A DNA stretch of 64,000 nt, taken from Fulvia fulva. Lineage: Eukaryota > Ascomycota > Dothideomycetes > Mycosphaerellales > Mycosphaerellaceae. The stretch covers positions 1,426,001 to 1,490,000 of the forward strand of contig NC_063013.1 of NCBI RefSeq assembly GCF_020509005.1, in the 5' to 3' direction. Each line of letters begins with the position of its first letter. Within the stretch, counting starts at the first letter, position 1. Made by a program: the position numbers and the translations under genes. Of this stretch, positions 11,919-25,804 are shown one piece after another. The notes beneath the pieces are model-generated. The model saw only the letters and a list, made by a program, of their open reading frames with translations, did not search any database and was not told the DNA's origin.

Positions 11919-12068
11919 TATTACGGGTAGTGATCTATAAGACGATAGTATAGGGTTACCGTAAAACAAGCGTTATTCGGTAAGACTACGAAAAAGAAGC
12001 GCAAAGCGCGCGAGATATATAAGGAAGCGCTAAGGCGCGCGACGTTACGGTAGTAGTAAACCGTAATA
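11919..12068 (-). repeat. LTR copy, 150-bp family, beside a 10-bp C tract
   Basis: This 150-bp unit recurs at 26707-26856 with the same length and high similarity. It starts TATTACGG and ends CCGTAATA, the form expected of LTR ends TG...CA after RIP. It contains the run GCGCGCGAGATATATAAGG, a probable TATA region. Immediately to the right is GTA then a C-rich run (12069-12082); read on the minus strand this is a poly-G polypurine tract directly before the LTR, so this copy is best read as the 3' LTR of a minus-strand Gypsy element. Flanking pentamers are GTACG (left) and GTACC (right). Confidence 0.65.
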
Positions 12069-13400
12069 GTACCCCCCCCCCTTAGATCGCTATTTGTCCT
12101 CGGACGGCTCTATCTCTATAGTAGTGTATCTACGAAAACTATATTATCCTCTAGTCTACCTTATTTAGCTTAAGCATCCTCTAAACCCTTAATATCCTCC
12201 TTACTATCGATTACTATATCCGTCGGGCGGCTAAGCTAGTACGGCTATATAGAGGCTTAGGGTATATAGCGACATCCTTATTCTAACGCTTATTATAGAG
12301 ACTTCTATCCGTTGTTATCTTTATAGAAGTAGGTATACGCGGTTCTATAGTAGCCCTAGCGTGTTAAGTATCCGAGCCTATATCTATAGCGTTCGTTTCT
12401 ATAGAGCTTTATAGGTTAACTATAGGCGTATTAACGGCGGCTATAGGATAAAACTCTATCGTACTCGTATTCAGTCTTATCGAGCGGCGTAACGTCCTTA
12501 CTTATAGCTTAGACGCCGTTACGGGCGTATTAGTTTACGGTATAACTACCGGTATAGACGTACTCGCGTTCTCTATAGGTAACTACCTAGACTTAGTATA
12601 AGATCGTAGTATACTAGTAACTCGGTCCTTATTAGGTACCTAGTCGTACGGTAGCTTAAATTCGGCGGGTATAGACTTCGTCGGAAAGTTATAGTAGAAG
12701 TCTATAATAGAGGTGGCTACTCCTACTAATACTTCTAGTAGCTCCTAGCTCGGCTCGCGGTATCCTTTCTACTTTACTAGGTACTTATACTCGTCTTGCT
12801 TCGGTAGTAAGTATTTTAGTAGTCTTCCCTTTAGCTTAAAATATTTCCTATCGAGTATATCCTCTACGAAGTACTCTTCGGATAGTTCGCTATCGTCGTC
12901 GCGGGTAATCTCGATTAGAGGCGGCGGTACTAGGATCTGTCTAGGTTCGGGGTTATTAGTAGCTAGTTATAGGAGCGAGGCGTAGAAAGTATTATAGGGA
13001 TTACCTAACTAATCGGGTATTATAACGCGGTAAGCATTTTAATACGGGAGTACTATAGTGATCTCGTACGGCCCTACGTTCTTAATATCGAGCTTCTTAG
13101 ACGGGCGTATTATTGACTAGTTAGTAGTATCAATATAAACTTCGTCGCCGATATTATAGTTCGGAGGTAGCTAGTAATATACGTTTATAAAATCTGCTTA
13201 TAACGCTTAGGCTAACACAATTTCTTGCCTTAGATATACGTATATCTAGTTTATACGCTTAGTAAACGTATTCGTAGATTCTATATCGAGTTGTTACTTA
13301 TAGGGCATAAGCTTTATAGGGGTAGTTAGACTAGTATCCGTGAATTCTAGGTTACGACTAGTATTAGCGTAGAAGGATAATACTCTAGTAGTAGCTAATA
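12069..13400 (-). pseudogene. Ty3/Gypsy pol C-terminal end with chromodomain (RIP-mutated, minus strand)
   Basis: Reading the minus strand leftward from about 13,170 gives pieces typical of the integrase C-terminus (NYNIGDEVYI..., RPSKKLD, ...GPYEI) followed by a chromodomain-like stretch (DEYKYLVK-KGYREPS, encoded around 12,740-12,800), each interrupted by RIP stops. The polypurine tract and LTR lie just to the left, in the order expected for the 3' end of a chromovirus. The upstream part of this element has been displaced by the LINE-A fragment that begins at 13401. Confidence 0.6.
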
Positions 13401-14685
13401 TAGATAGATAGAGATAGATAGATAGATTTGTCATTCCCCTATTCTAGGACCCTATCCGGCCTATATAGGTATATATCTATTGTTATATATAAAGGGAAAC
13501 CCGAATAGGTGAAAACCCTTCCCGCCCCCGACTACTCCTTATCTAGATTAGCTTTCCCTCTAAACGTACGTAGTCTATATCACTACCCCGTTAGCCCCCG
13601 CTCCTAGCCGGTCTCGTCACGCTACGTCGTGTCCTCTCTTCCTATACTGCTCCTACTAGGCGGTACTATTCTAGCTAGCCCTTCTCTATTATCTAGTTCG
13701 TAATGCGCCGTAGGTCCTTAGCGTTATTAAGAAGTGCCCTAATCGTCCGGTTCCTCGCCTTTACTATCTACTCCCCCCTTCCTAGCGACTACCTCGGATA
13801 GACGAGGAGTACGTACCGTACGTTCTAGGAGCGATAGCCGTAGGGGCAGCTAGTATTTGTATATCCTAGAACCTTCCTCTATAATAGGTACCCCTAGAGG
13901 CCGATGTGTTCGCTTCGTAGTTAGGTTGCTATACTACTCTATACCCTCGTAAGGCGGTAGTAGATAAGCTTCGGGGGGTGCTTAACCGCGGATTTTGTAG
14001 CTAACTATTCCTTAGGTTGTCCCGCTAGCTAAGGGCGTCTACTATACCCTACACTCTAGTTGTTCTACCTCTCTTTCTATAGTTACTCTATAAACAACTT
14101 CTTACCTTCCTATCGTATTACTAGCTATTCGTCCCTTACCCGGTAGTTCGGCTCGTTTCCGGGTCGAATACCCTTATACGCTAGTACTAATTCGCGGGCC
14201 CTTACGACTATACTAGCGATAACCTTCTATACTAGGTACTATACCGACTTGCCTAAGTAGGAGGTCCGTAGTCCCTAGATATATAGGTCGATTAGCGGTA
14301 TAGCGGTCTCGTACTTAAGTATCCTTATTAGTATCGACTTATATACCCCGGTGACCTTCCTTAGGTATTAGTTTTAGATCTTCGCTAGCGGCGCGACGAG
14401 TCCCTTCGATAGGTAGGCCCTCTCGCCTAAGGACTACACTTAGCTACTATAGGTAAGGACTAGCCGTATAATAGCCGTATATAGAAGTCGTAACTACCGG
14501 AAGTCTACCCTCTATATAGACGTAGTAAGCCTCTAGTATAATACTATATTCTATTTAGCTTTCCGTAATATTACCTATACGTACTCCCTCTACCGTAGCG
14601 CCGGGTCTACCTATAGTCCGAGGATCCTAAGCTAATTTGCCGGGTTAGTCGTGTACCCCTATATCTAGATAGAAGTGTTACGGTT
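13401..14685 (-). mobile_element. LINE-A, inverted 5'-truncated fragment
   Basis: This is the reverse complement of the last 1.3 kb of LINE-A copy 1 (about 24.65-25.91 kb) with RIP differences. The 3' tail of TCTA repeats lies at its left end (13401-13427 as TAGA repeats), followed by the conserved 3' UTR and the C-terminal part of ORF2. Similarity stops at AGAAG (14681-14685), where a TGTTACGG sequence, probably the start of another LTR, takes over. Confidence 0.8.
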
Positions 14686-17600
14686 TACCTCGTAAGGCTA
14701 TACTTAGTATTACGTAACCTAGTACGCTAGCGCGCCCGGACCCTAGACCCTAACCTCGACGTTTACTTTATCGCGGCTTCGTAACTTTCTTATCTTCTCT
14801 TCTTTATAGAACTTATTCAATTCTAAGGTATTAATACGTTTGCGCCCTATCTTACGCCTTGTCCGTATTATTAAGTTCTACCGCCCTTAGATCGCCGAGC
14901 CGTACAATTATAGACTACGTATTACTACTACGACCGCGTACGACCGAGACTCGAATAGCCGTAGGTACTAATACGACTATCGGACTAGACGAATTATCCT
15001 TTATCCTAAGACTTAACCTAAACCCTCTTACGAAGGCGTTCCTCCGAGAAGCCCGATAAAAGCGGAACGGCGTACTTAGCGTAGCGTAGTAAGAGGTAGA
15101 AGACGAGTCGTAGTAGGATCCGGATTTTAACGATACCGTAGGTATAGAACGACTACGTAATATAGCGTAAGAGACATAGAACGAGACTTAGGGTCGCGGA
15201 GACACTAAGTAGGCTCGTTAGTATAAGGAAGAACGTCGGCGCTAGAAGTACTAAGAGCTACTACGTAATAAGTATAATCGACGTTAGTCTAAGAAGGAAA
15301 CTCGACTCCGTATAGGTAGAGAGGATAAGACCTTATAATAGGGCATACGTACGCGGAAGGAGGAACATCTTAGCTACCGCTATACGATACTAATTAACTT
15401 TACCTAGAAGGGCGAAGAGGTAGAATATAGGCTACGGTATAACCCTACCGATTTCTAGATCGCTATAGCTAAGGAGCTTTCTCGCTCGGTTACTAAGAAC
15501 CTAGAAGCCTAGCTAGATGTCCTAGACGAACACCGTCTCGCCTAACTCGGTCTTAAGGAGGTACGGGAGGTATTAACTACTTAGAAGAGTCGGCTATAGG
15601 CTAAGGCTAATCGGTATAAGGATAAGTTAGTATTGCTCTAAGTAATACTCGACGAGCTTAGGGACGATAAGGACTTAGTAGCTAAGATTGCTTACCTAAA
15701 GAAGTTAGGTAAGAAGGCGGCCGCTAAGATTAAGAACTTACGTAGTCGTAATATAGATCTAGCTAGCGAACTCGAAGCGACCTAGACTAAGTTAGCTACT
15801 AAGTAGAGCTTAGGTAAGCGTGCTACCGCGTTTATTACGGATCTATAAACCTAGCTAAAGGAGCGCGATGACTATATCGCTTAGCTAAAGCCTAAGGAAC
15901 CGATACCTCTACTACCTCCTACGAGGTAGAAGTCCGCCCTCGAGAAGCTACTCGACGGCGAGGACCCTAGTATTAAGATAGGTATAATAAAGACTAAGAA
16001 GGCTACCTCTACCGTAGCTAGCAATAATAACAATACTACGGTAGTCTTAGTTAACGCCGCTATCTAGCGTAGTAACGGCGGTACCCGTAACCCGATTAAC
16101 TCGAGGAAGATTCCTATATTCTTAGCTAATATACCTAATTATAAGGATGAACTAGGATTTGTAGAGTAGAAGGAGAAAGTAGAGGACTATATAACTATAG
16201 AAGAGTTATATAGCCGATTATCTATAGCCTACTTAGTAGTGTTTAATAACTTCGTCGTCGGTAATACTAACGCCCGCCTACGGCTATATAAGAAGAAGGT
16301 AACCGGTTAGCGTAAGTTAATAACAGTACTAAACGACTCTTACGGCGAGTACTATAAGCTTAAGAAGCATAAGAAGGCTTATAATAACTACACCTAAGGT
16401 AATCGTATATTTGACGTATTTTATACTAAGTTCCTAGAGCACGGGTACTACCTAGAGAAGATAGATAAGGAACTTATCGACGATATCTAGGACAAGCTAA
16501 ACGACAAGTTAAAGTAGGCACTAGCATATCGCGACGACTTTGATAACCTCCTAGCCCTTTAGTAATACCTTCGCGATGTCTAACTGAAATTAGACAATAT
16601 TAAGGGTTCCGGTAGAGGCGGTAGCGGCCGTAATAGTAGTAGCCGTCGCGGTAGTAACGAAGGCAAGCCTAAGTATATCTACTATAACGAGAAGATTCGT
16701 AAGGAATATAATCTTAAAGCCGCTAAGTACGATAGTTATACCTTCCGTAATCTTACTAAGGAAGAAGTAGCTAAGCCTAAGGAGGATATATTCTACTACG
16801 TATATAAGGCTATAGACTATAAGGGTGCCTAGTCGCCTAAGTGTCCCTTTAAGAAGTACAAGAAGACTAGTAGCGACGCTAATAACGCTACGAAGAACGT
16901 ATCGATCTAGGTCGGCGACGTACTAGTAGAGCTTAAGGCTACCGAGTCGGGGGAAGCCTAGGCTCTAGTTGTATAAGTACTAACTAGTAGCCTATACTCG
17001 CGCCTAGTACTAATTCTCCGAAGACGGTACTACTAGAACCTCCTAAGGTTACTCCCTTATTATATTACTATTATAGAGGAAAGAGGGACCCTATATAGTA
17101 GGAAATAGTAATTAGTAATATCCCTATAATCTTTAGTCCGGAGGTTATACTATATACTATAAAGACGATAGACCTTCCGCTAAGAAGCTCGTATATTATA
17201 GTAGTAGGCGTAGCGGGTAGTAAGTTAGTATATATTCTAATAGATCCCGGTACCGAGTCGCTATTTTATAATACAAAGTTTACGAAGAAATATCTATTAC
17301 GAATACGACTGCCTTAGGCTTAGAAGATAGGCCTAGGAGCTAACCCTAAAGTATCTAGTTAAGCTACGGAATGTGTTAAGACTAAGGTCGACCTGACCGG
17401 TTATATCGAGGAAGTCCGTTACTTCGTTACTAACCTCGACTACGACTTCGTATTTAGTATACCCTAGTTCTAGAAGTACTGCCCTATACTAGACTAGAGA
17501 GCTAATATATTTATGTTTACTAAAAAGTACTATACGGATCATTACGATCCTTGCTCTACGACTATCGGCGGTACGAAGGTTCGTATATAGTACGCTATCC

Positions 17601-20600
17601 CTTATTTATAGACTCTAGAACCTAACATCTAGGTGTCTAGTATAACGATTAGCGAAGCCTACGAAGAAAACCTAGACGAAGGTTACCTTATTTAGGAAAT
17701 AGAGACTCTTGACCCTAATAAGCTAGAGCCTACGAGTAAGGAACTTATTTACGACATTAGTATACGGCTAAGTACTATATTAGCTAAAGACAAGGCTATC
17801 TATATAAATAAGAAGCAAGCGACTATACGAGAAGTCGAATCCTTACTACCCTAATAGCTAAAGGACCTAAAGTACGGATTTGACCCGTCTATTACTAAAG
17901 GCCTGCCTCCCTATCGCCCCGAATTAGATTTGGCGATTGAATTCGTTAAAGGCGCTAAGCTACCTTTTAAGCGTCCTTATTCTATGTCTAAACTAGAGCT
18001 CGATATAACTAAAGCCTACGTCGATAAGGAAGAAGCCGCTAGTAAAATCCGACGCTCTACGTCCTAGACCGCTAGTCCTATTATTATTATTAAGAAGCTA
18101 GGTAGAGGACTCCGTATCTACGTAGACTATAGAGCTGTTAACGCTATCACCGTTAAGAATAGGTACCCGATACCTTAAGTCCGTAAGACCCTAGCTCGTA
18201 TAAGCGGCGTATAGTAGTTCACTACCTTAGACATTATTATAGCATTTAACGAGCTACGTATCCGTAAAGGCGACGAGTAGAAGACAGCCTTTACTACCCG
18301 ATATAGCACCTACGAATAGCTTGTAGTGCTATTTGGTCTCTATAACGTACTAAGCGCGTTCTAGGTATATATTAACAAAGCATTATATAGACACCTAGAC
18401 GATTTCGTGTCTATATACCTAGACGACTATATCGTGTTCACGTATAGTTCATTTAAGGAACACGTAAAACACGTACGTACTATTATTAGGTGTCTGATTA
18501 ACGCTCGACTTCCTATAGACATCTATAAGTACCGCTTCTTCTAGAAGAGCGTCAAGCTCTTAGGACTAATCATTACGAATAAGGGCATTTAGATAGATAA
18601 ATCCAAGGTCTAGACCATTATAGATTAGGCTACTCTATAGAGCTTAAAGGATGTGCTGTCCTTCCTTAGGCTAGCTAACTTCTATAGGAGGTTTATTAAT
18701 AACTTTTCCGGTATCGTTATACCTTTAACCGACCTTATACGCGGTAACGTACTCAAGAATCGTATACCCTTCGTATAGAGCCTAGACTACTAAAGTACGT
18801 TCGAGACCCTAAAGGTAGTATTCTATAAACGCCTAGTATTAGCACATTTTAATATTACTAAGCCCTACGTCGTAGAAACTAATTCCTTAGATAGGTGTAT
18901 AGCTAGCGTATTGTCTTAGGTTAGAGAGAACGGTAAATTGTATCCTATCGTATTCTACTCGATAAAGATGAACCTAGTAGAATATAAATACGAGATTTAC
19001 GATAAGGAGCTAATAGCTATTATTAGAGCGTTTAAGGAATAGAGGCCGGAGCTAATAAGCGCTCCCTCTAAGGTTCTTACCGACTATAAGGGCTTAGAGT
19101 AGTTTATAACGACTAAGTAGCTAACCCGCCGATAAGCGCGCTAGAGCGAGTTCCTATCCGGGTTCGACTTCTAGATAGAATATCGCCCTAGTAAGCTTAG
19201 GACAAAGCCCGATAGCCTTACGCGCCGTAGACAAGATATAGACAATAAGGATCATATAAAACATAGGTAGTAAGCTATGTTAAAGCTACGTAATCTCCCT
19301 CCTAATATACGTAAGCGCTTGAAGCTATTAGCTATAACTACTCCGCGTACTACGGCCGACTAGTATTAATTAGTACTTTACGTACTCGAAGTAAACGAGG
19401 CCTCTATCGAAGAACTTATCGAGGAAGCCTATACTAAAGACGAGCTAGCGTACGGTATTAAGAAGGCCCTAGACGACAATACTTGTACTTTACTACGAAA
19501 CCTAGAAGGCTCTAGCTATATCTCGCTTAGCGACTATAAGTTAGACGGTAACCTAATCAAGATCTAAGGACGTATATACGTACCGTATAAGCTTCGTCCG
19601 GAGCTAATAGCGAGGTACTACGATACTCTATTAGCTAGGTATCCTAGGCGTAAGAAGATAGTCGACCTACTTACGCGTACGTACTACTAGCCTAGTCTAG
19701 TAGTAGATATCGCTAAGTATATTAAGAATTGTTACCTATATATACGATCTAAGGCTTTTTATAATACGTACTAAGGTATACTCCGATAGTTATCCGTACC
19801 CTCGGGTACCTATAAGGAGGTAGTACTCGATTACGTAGTAGAGCTACCGGATAGTTATAGTACTAAGGGCGTGAAGTATAACGCTATCCTCACCCTAACC
19901 TATAGACTTACTAAAAGGAAGTATCTTATGCCCGTAGTAGATTTAACCCCTAAGGTAGCGGCCGACGCCGTATTAAAGTACGTAATTAAGGATTAGGGCC
20001 TATTCGATACGGTAGTATTAGACCGTAGTAGCTAGTAGGTAAGCTAATTCTAGAAGGCTCTAATAGCGCGTCTAGCTATACGTATAAAGATCTCGACTGC
20101 CTTTTACCCTTAGACTAATAGGTAGTCAGAACGTACGAACTAAGCTATAGAATAGTACCTACGCGCGTACGTTAACTATACGTAGGACGATTAGGTCTAG
20201 TAGTTACCTATTATAGAGTTTGCCCTAAATAATTAACAGAGCGCTACTATAGGTATATTACCGTTCTTCGTAATACTAGGCCGTAATCCTCGAATAGAGG
20301 TATTGCCTTAGGCTACGAGCGGTAACGGTACTAAGCTTCTAAAAGTATAGGCCTTATTAAAGTAGTACGTAGAAGATTTCGTAACTTTTATAGAGAACGT
20401 TAACGTATACTACATTATATAGCTTAGATATACCTAAGAGCGGTACGTAGACACCGTAGCGAATAAGCGTAAGCCTATACTAAGATACGCGATCGGCAAT
20501 AAGGTTTAGCTAGATACTAGAAACATCCGTACTCGAAGGCCCTATAAGAAACTTAACTATAAGAATATAGGTCCCTTTACGATTACCCGTAAGATTAACG

Positions 20601-20930
20601 TAGACGTATACGAGCTCGACCTTTAGGAAAGTATATGTATATACCCGAGGTTCTATACTAGTATACTACGCCTAGTAAACGACGACCTATTCCCTAATTA
20701 AAGCTAAGGTCAACTACTTATCGAGGCCTCCGAAGGCGATAGTAAGGAGCTAGATAAGTACGTAGTTAAGGCGATTATAGACAGTAGATAGACTAGTAGA
20801 GCTAAGAAGTATATAAAGTATACCGTCCGTTAGGAAGGTAGTACTATTATAGAAGTGCCTTATAGTAATTTAAAAGGTAGTACCGAGGAAGCGATAGTAG
20901 ATTATTATTATAAGAACCTAAGAGCTAGGT
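14686..20930 (+). mobile_element. Ty3/Gypsy element C, RIP-mutated, plus strand
   Basis: It starts with TGTTACGGTTTACC, which looks like an LTR end spared by RIP. A gag-like region follows (about 15,000-16,970), ending in a degraded Cys motif near 16,840 (SPKCPFKKYKK). Pol follows from about 17,150: a protease relic (LIDPGTESLFYN near 17,240), RT with YLDDYIVFT at about 18,415-18,440, RNase H and integrase regions, and a C-terminal part at about 20,750-20,930 where LINE-A copy 1 interrupts. All frames contain many TAG/TAA codons. I could not identify its 3' LTR. Confidence 0.65.
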
Positions 20931-21120
20931 AAAAAACCGCCTAAAACGCTTATCGATCTCTACGCCAAAACAAGACACATTCGAAAGCTCTTATTAAGGC
21001 CATTCTAACGATATATAAAGCAGGCCACTGCCCCTAGGACTAAGGGAGTTCTACCTTATTCAATCTAGATAGCTTGAAGCTCTCTTCACCCTGTTTCTTT
21101 AGCTCCAAACGCCGCGGAGG

Positions 21121-22428
21121 TGCCTAGCTACATTAGGTAACTCCTAGGTAATAGTAGCCTAGGCTACGGCACTAACGGCGCCTATAGCCCTATAGGCGAA
21201 GCCCCCCTAAGATAACTAGTAGCAACTTATAGAGGACGCAAAAAGTATAGAAACTAATAATCAGCTCCCTTACCGGTCTCTATAGGTAATAATTACTTAG
21301 CTACGTACGGCGCTTATACTGTCGTATTACCGAGGGCAATAAGAAATAAGGACGACGTCCTAGGCGATTAGTAAGGCCACCCGGAATCAACACCCCTATA
21401 GCTAGGCATCGGTCGCGGCATCGATACTAGGCCCCCGCCTAACGTACGATATAGTTACGATCCGCATTATAGTAAAGGAAGACTAGGCCGAAGTTACGAA
21501 GTTATCGAACAAGGAGCTCGCCCAACGAATCAACCAACTAGGGGTGGTCGCAGTGAACCAACAGTCCAACGGCACTCTACAGATCTATACTAGCTCTACT
21601 ACTGCTAGGAGGCACCTAGAGGCACAGCCACAGTGGGCATCTAAGGTTGCGGCATCAGCGAAGGTCTCAACGAAACAATTCACGATCCTAGTCCACGACA
21701 TGCCTAAGGAGTTTGACCCAACCAACCAGGGTCACCTACGCGCTCTCCAAGAGGACAACCCGGTCACTCTTGACTCTCCAATCTAGAAGGCGACTTGGCT
21801 CCATAGGAAATGGCCAGAAGGCAAGAAGGCCTCGGCGCTAATAGTATGGCTACAAGACGCGAAAGCGGCGGATCTAGCGATAGAACAAGGCCTGGTCTGG
21901 CAATACAGCCTCAAGACAGTAGAAAAGCACTCCTCATCCTTTCGTGTCCTCCAATGCTTCAAATGCCAACAGTATGGACACCAAACCTACACGTGCACAA
22001 ACAAGCAGGCCTACTCGAACTGTGCAGGAGACCATATGTCTAGGGACTGTACATCGACTACGAGACGGTGCGCGAACTGTCCGGGGCACCACCCATCGTA
22101 TAGTGCGGAATGCCCACAGCGGAAACTAGCGAAAAACAAGGCAATCACAAACAGAACCGTCGCCCCAAGATTCTACGGCGACCGTGAGGCTAGCCCACAC
22201 CGGAACCAACTAGCGGCGGTCGGGCACAAGCGCCCTAGGGCCGAGAACGATGTAAAGGATGCGTAGCCTAGGGCGTACGGGAGGCCACGTGCTCTGCTAG
22301 CTGCGGCGAGGGAATCTAACCAGGCCCGGCTCCCCTTTAGTACACAGCCGATAGGCGTAGACCAGGACGCACAGGGCAGTAGGACATAGGACGATACAGA
22401 GGAAATGATTGTCGATGCCGATGACTAG
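21121..22428 (+). pseudogene. LINE-A copy 1 ORF1 (gag-like, zinc knuckles), broken by RIP stops
   Basis: One frame runs from at least 21,121 to a TAG at 22426-22428 and is interrupted only by RIP-type stops (for example at 21784-21786, where TAG probably replaces CAG). The N-terminal part has a stretch that aligns with LINE-B ORF1 (SKATRNQHPYS-ASVAA against LSQPTWAAVAA). The C-terminal part has the knuckles CFKCQQYGHQTYTC and CANCPGHHPSYSAEC; the middle knuckle reads YSNCAGDHMSRDC, its first Cys changed to Tyr by a TGC-to-TAC change. ORF1 proteins of this type coat the element RNA. The true start codon is unclear. Confidence 0.75.
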
Positions 22429-25400
22429 CCTCGACACGCTTAGCATCATCCAGTATAACGTCAACCATAGCAAGGATATAGTCCAGAACCATTTCCTACA
22501 CGAGGCGGACCCGCGCGTCCACCACGTCCTTGCAATCCAGGAGCTATGGATTAACCCGCACCATAAGAGACCAACGACCTGCAAGTCACCAGGCTACACG
22601 ACATGCCTACGAGGCGACGGCAGACCCCGCACGTGCTTCTATGTCAGCAAGGATATACTAGAATCCGACTGGGAGGTAGTGTACTACGCAGACGAAGAAG
22701 GCGGGGGCGATATTACCTCCCTCCACGTGGGTAGCACCTGGATACACAACCTATACATACAACCGCCAGCCTCGAGGTCTAGCCGCGACCTAGGGGTCTG
22801 CAGACACCTAGACAGTGCGCTCAAGAGACAAGGGTGCCACATCGTAGTAGGAGACTTCAACATACACCACCCTTCCTAGGAAAGCCTTATGCAGCCGCAC
22901 CCTATAGCCGACGAAGTACTCGACTTGATGGCGAGCAACGCAATTGCCCTCAATACCCCGAAGGACCTGGGCACCTGGAAGAGAGGGGGACTCCAAGGCA
23001 CGATCGACCTCTCCTGGATCTCAGATAGCCACTACCACACGGTAACCTACTGTGGGATCGAACATGAACTCGAGGCGTCGTCAGACCACATGCCAGTCAG
23101 GACCTCTATTGCGACACAGATATAACGCACACTAGCGAGAACCCCTAAGCCAAACTGGGGAAAGGCCCACTGGGCCAACATCTAGGCGTACCTCGATGAC
23201 TCCAAGAGGCTAGTCCAGATCGCGCAGCAGCAATACAACAGTAAAGACGAGATAGACGAAGCAGTCCAGGGGTTGACAGACGAAATAAGAAAAGCGACCT
23301 CACTTCACGTTCCGCTTGCCCAACCAACGACATGGTCCAAACCATACTGGACGCCGGAGTGCACTGCGGTAGTAAGAGAAGCAAGGAGAGCCCGCCGGGT
23401 GTGGACGAGCAGCCATAGCGAGGAGGCCTAGAACGTATACAGGGAGGCATGCCAACAGAAGAAAGCCATAATACGGAGGGAGAAAGCAGTCGGCTGGAGG
23501 GCCACAGTGGAAGAAATCGCCGGCAAGCCAGAGAGGATGTGGAAGCTAGCGAAATGGGCCCGACAGGACCCTACACAGGGCCCCTCCTTCTCTATCCCAG
23601 CGCTACAATCGCCTAGTGGCCCGGTTAGCGACCCCGAGGCCAAGGCGCGTCTACTGGCTAGCAAGTTCTTCCCACCCCCAGTCGAGGCTGATCTAAGCGA
23701 CATAAACAGCTCTACTCCCCTAGCCCCTAGCATCGCGGTCCAACAGGAGGTGTCCGAGGGAGAAGTTACCGCTGTGCTGAGGAAGTTGCCGGCGAAGAAA
23801 GCCCCGGGGCCGGATGGGATCCCAAACGAGCTACTAAAGAAGTGTAGAGATCAACTAGCCCCAGCAGTTGCAGCGATCTTCAACGCCTGCCTACAGACCG
23901 GATACTACCCGATAGCTTTTAAACAATCGACGACAGTGGTCCTACGCAAGCCGCAGAAGGAAGACTATACGCAGGTGAAGTCGTACCGCCCAATTGCGCT
24001 CCTTAACACTCTTGGGAAGGCGCTTGAGAAGCTGGTTGCAACGAGACTCTCCGAGGCGGCAGAGGAACACTCCCTACTCCCGGACACCCAGATGGGTGCG
24101 CGCCCACAGCGATCGACGCTATCCGCGATGGAACTTATCACCTCTCAGGTAAAGGCCATCTGGTATAAGAATAGGGACAAGGTGGCTTCCTTACTTAGCC
24201 TAGACATATCGGGAGCCTTCGACTACGTGTCACACCCGCGGCTTCTCTACATCCTAAGGTCGAAAGGACTCCCTGAGTGGCTTGTCAACTTCGTACGGTC
24301 CTACCTCCAAAACCGCAGTACGTCGATCCTGGTCGGCCAGTACAGAAGCCCATTTCAAGCAGTCCACACTGGAATCCCGCAAGGCTCAACGCTAGCACCT
24401 ATTCTGTTCCTCTTCTTTATGGCGACGCTGCTCCCAGCCCTAGAATCCCAGAACACCGCTGCGAGCGGCTTCGTAGACGACACAAACATCCTAGCGTGGT
24501 CTTCCTCGACTGAGGAGAACTGTAGGCTACTAGAAGAGAAGCACAAGATCTGCGAGGACTGGGCTAGGAGGCACGGGGCTCGGTTTGCCCCAGAAAAGTA
24601 CAATCTGATACACTTTACGCGCCGGCCACGGTTCCACAATATGCAAGCTTCTATCCAGATACAGGGGCACACGACTAACCCGGCAAATCAGCTCAGGATC
24701 CTCGGACTATGGGTGGACCCGGCGCTACGGTGGAGGAAGCACGTATAGGCAATATTACGGAAAGCTGAACAGAATATGGCATCATGCCAGAGGCTCACTG
24801 CGTCCACATAGGGGGCGGACTTCCGGCAGTCACGACTTCTATATACGGCTATTGTACGGCCAGTCCTTACCTATAGCAGCCAAGTGTGGTCCTTAGGCGA
24901 GAGGGCCTGCCCATCGAAGGGACTCGTCGCGCCGCTAGCGAAGATCCAAAACCAATGCCTAAGGAAGGTCACCGGGGCATATAAGTCGACACCAACGAGG
25001 ATGCTTGAGCACGAGACCGCTATACCGCCGATCGACCTATACATCCAGGGACTACGGACCTCCTACATAGGCAAGTCGGCACAGTACCCAGTACAGAAGG
25101 TCATCGCTAGTGCAGTCGCAAGGGCCCGCGAATCAGTACCAGCGCACAAGGGCATTCGACCCGGAAACGAGCCGAACTACCGGGCAAGGGACGAACAGCT
25201 AGCAACACAATGGGAAGGTGAGAAATCGTTTGTAGAGCAACTATGGAAAGAGAGGTGGAACAACCAGGTTGTAGGGCATAGTGGACGCCCTCAGCCAGCG
25301 GGACAACCTAAGGAATGGTCAGCTACAAAATCCGCGGTCAAGCACCCCCCGAAGCTCATCCACTACCGCCTTACGAGGGCACAGAGTAGCATAGCAACCC

Positions 25401-25732
25401 AACTGCGAAGCGAACACATCGGCCTCCAGGGGTACCTATCATGGAGGAAGGTTCCAGGATACACGAATACTAGCTGCCCCTGCGGCTATCGCTCCCAGAA
25501 CGTACGGCACGCACTCCTCGTCTGTCCAAGGTGGTCGCTAGGAAGGGGGGAGTGGATGGCAAAGGCGAGGAACCGGACGATTGGGGCACTTCTTAACAAC
25601 GCTGAAGACCTACGGCGCATTACGAACTGGATACTAGAGAAGGGCTGGCTAGAACAGTACCGCCTAGTAGGAGCAGTGCAGGAAGAGAGGACACGACGCA
25701 GCGCGACGAGACCGGCTAGGAGCGGGGGCTAA
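22415..25732 (+). pseudogene. LINE-A copy 1 ORF2 (endonuclease/reverse transcriptase), broken by RIP stops
   Basis: ORF2 begins at ATG 22415 or 22421, overlapping the ORF1 stop by 8-14 nt (ATGACTAG), and stays in a single frame to a TAA at 25730-25732. It is closed by point stops such as those at 22877, 23123 and 24746, with no frameshift. Endonuclease motifs are IIQYNVNHSK, AIQELWI and GDFNIHHPS. RT motifs are KKAPGPDGIPNELLKK, LLSLDISGAFDYVSH, GIPQGSTLAPILF and FVDDTNILAW. A C-terminal Cys/His motif, CPCGYRSQNVRHALLVC, is present. The changes needed to close it are mostly TGG-to-TAG and CAG/CAA-to-TAG/TAA, which is RIP. Confidence 0.85.
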
Positions 25733-25804
25733 CGGGGTAGTGACATGGACTACGTACGTTCAGAGGGAAAGCTAATCTAGACAAGGAGTAGTCGGGGGCG
25801 GGAA

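Noticed and set aside
13401..13427. TAGA repeat as a stand-alone microsatellite or CRISPR-like array
   Set aside because: It is the 3' tail of the inverted LINE-A fragment; similar tails end all the LINEs here. No spacer-repeat structure.
22297..22584. Minus-strand ORF opposite the LINE-A ORF1/ORF2 junction
   Set aside because: Shadow of the ORF2 endonuclease start; no support of its own.
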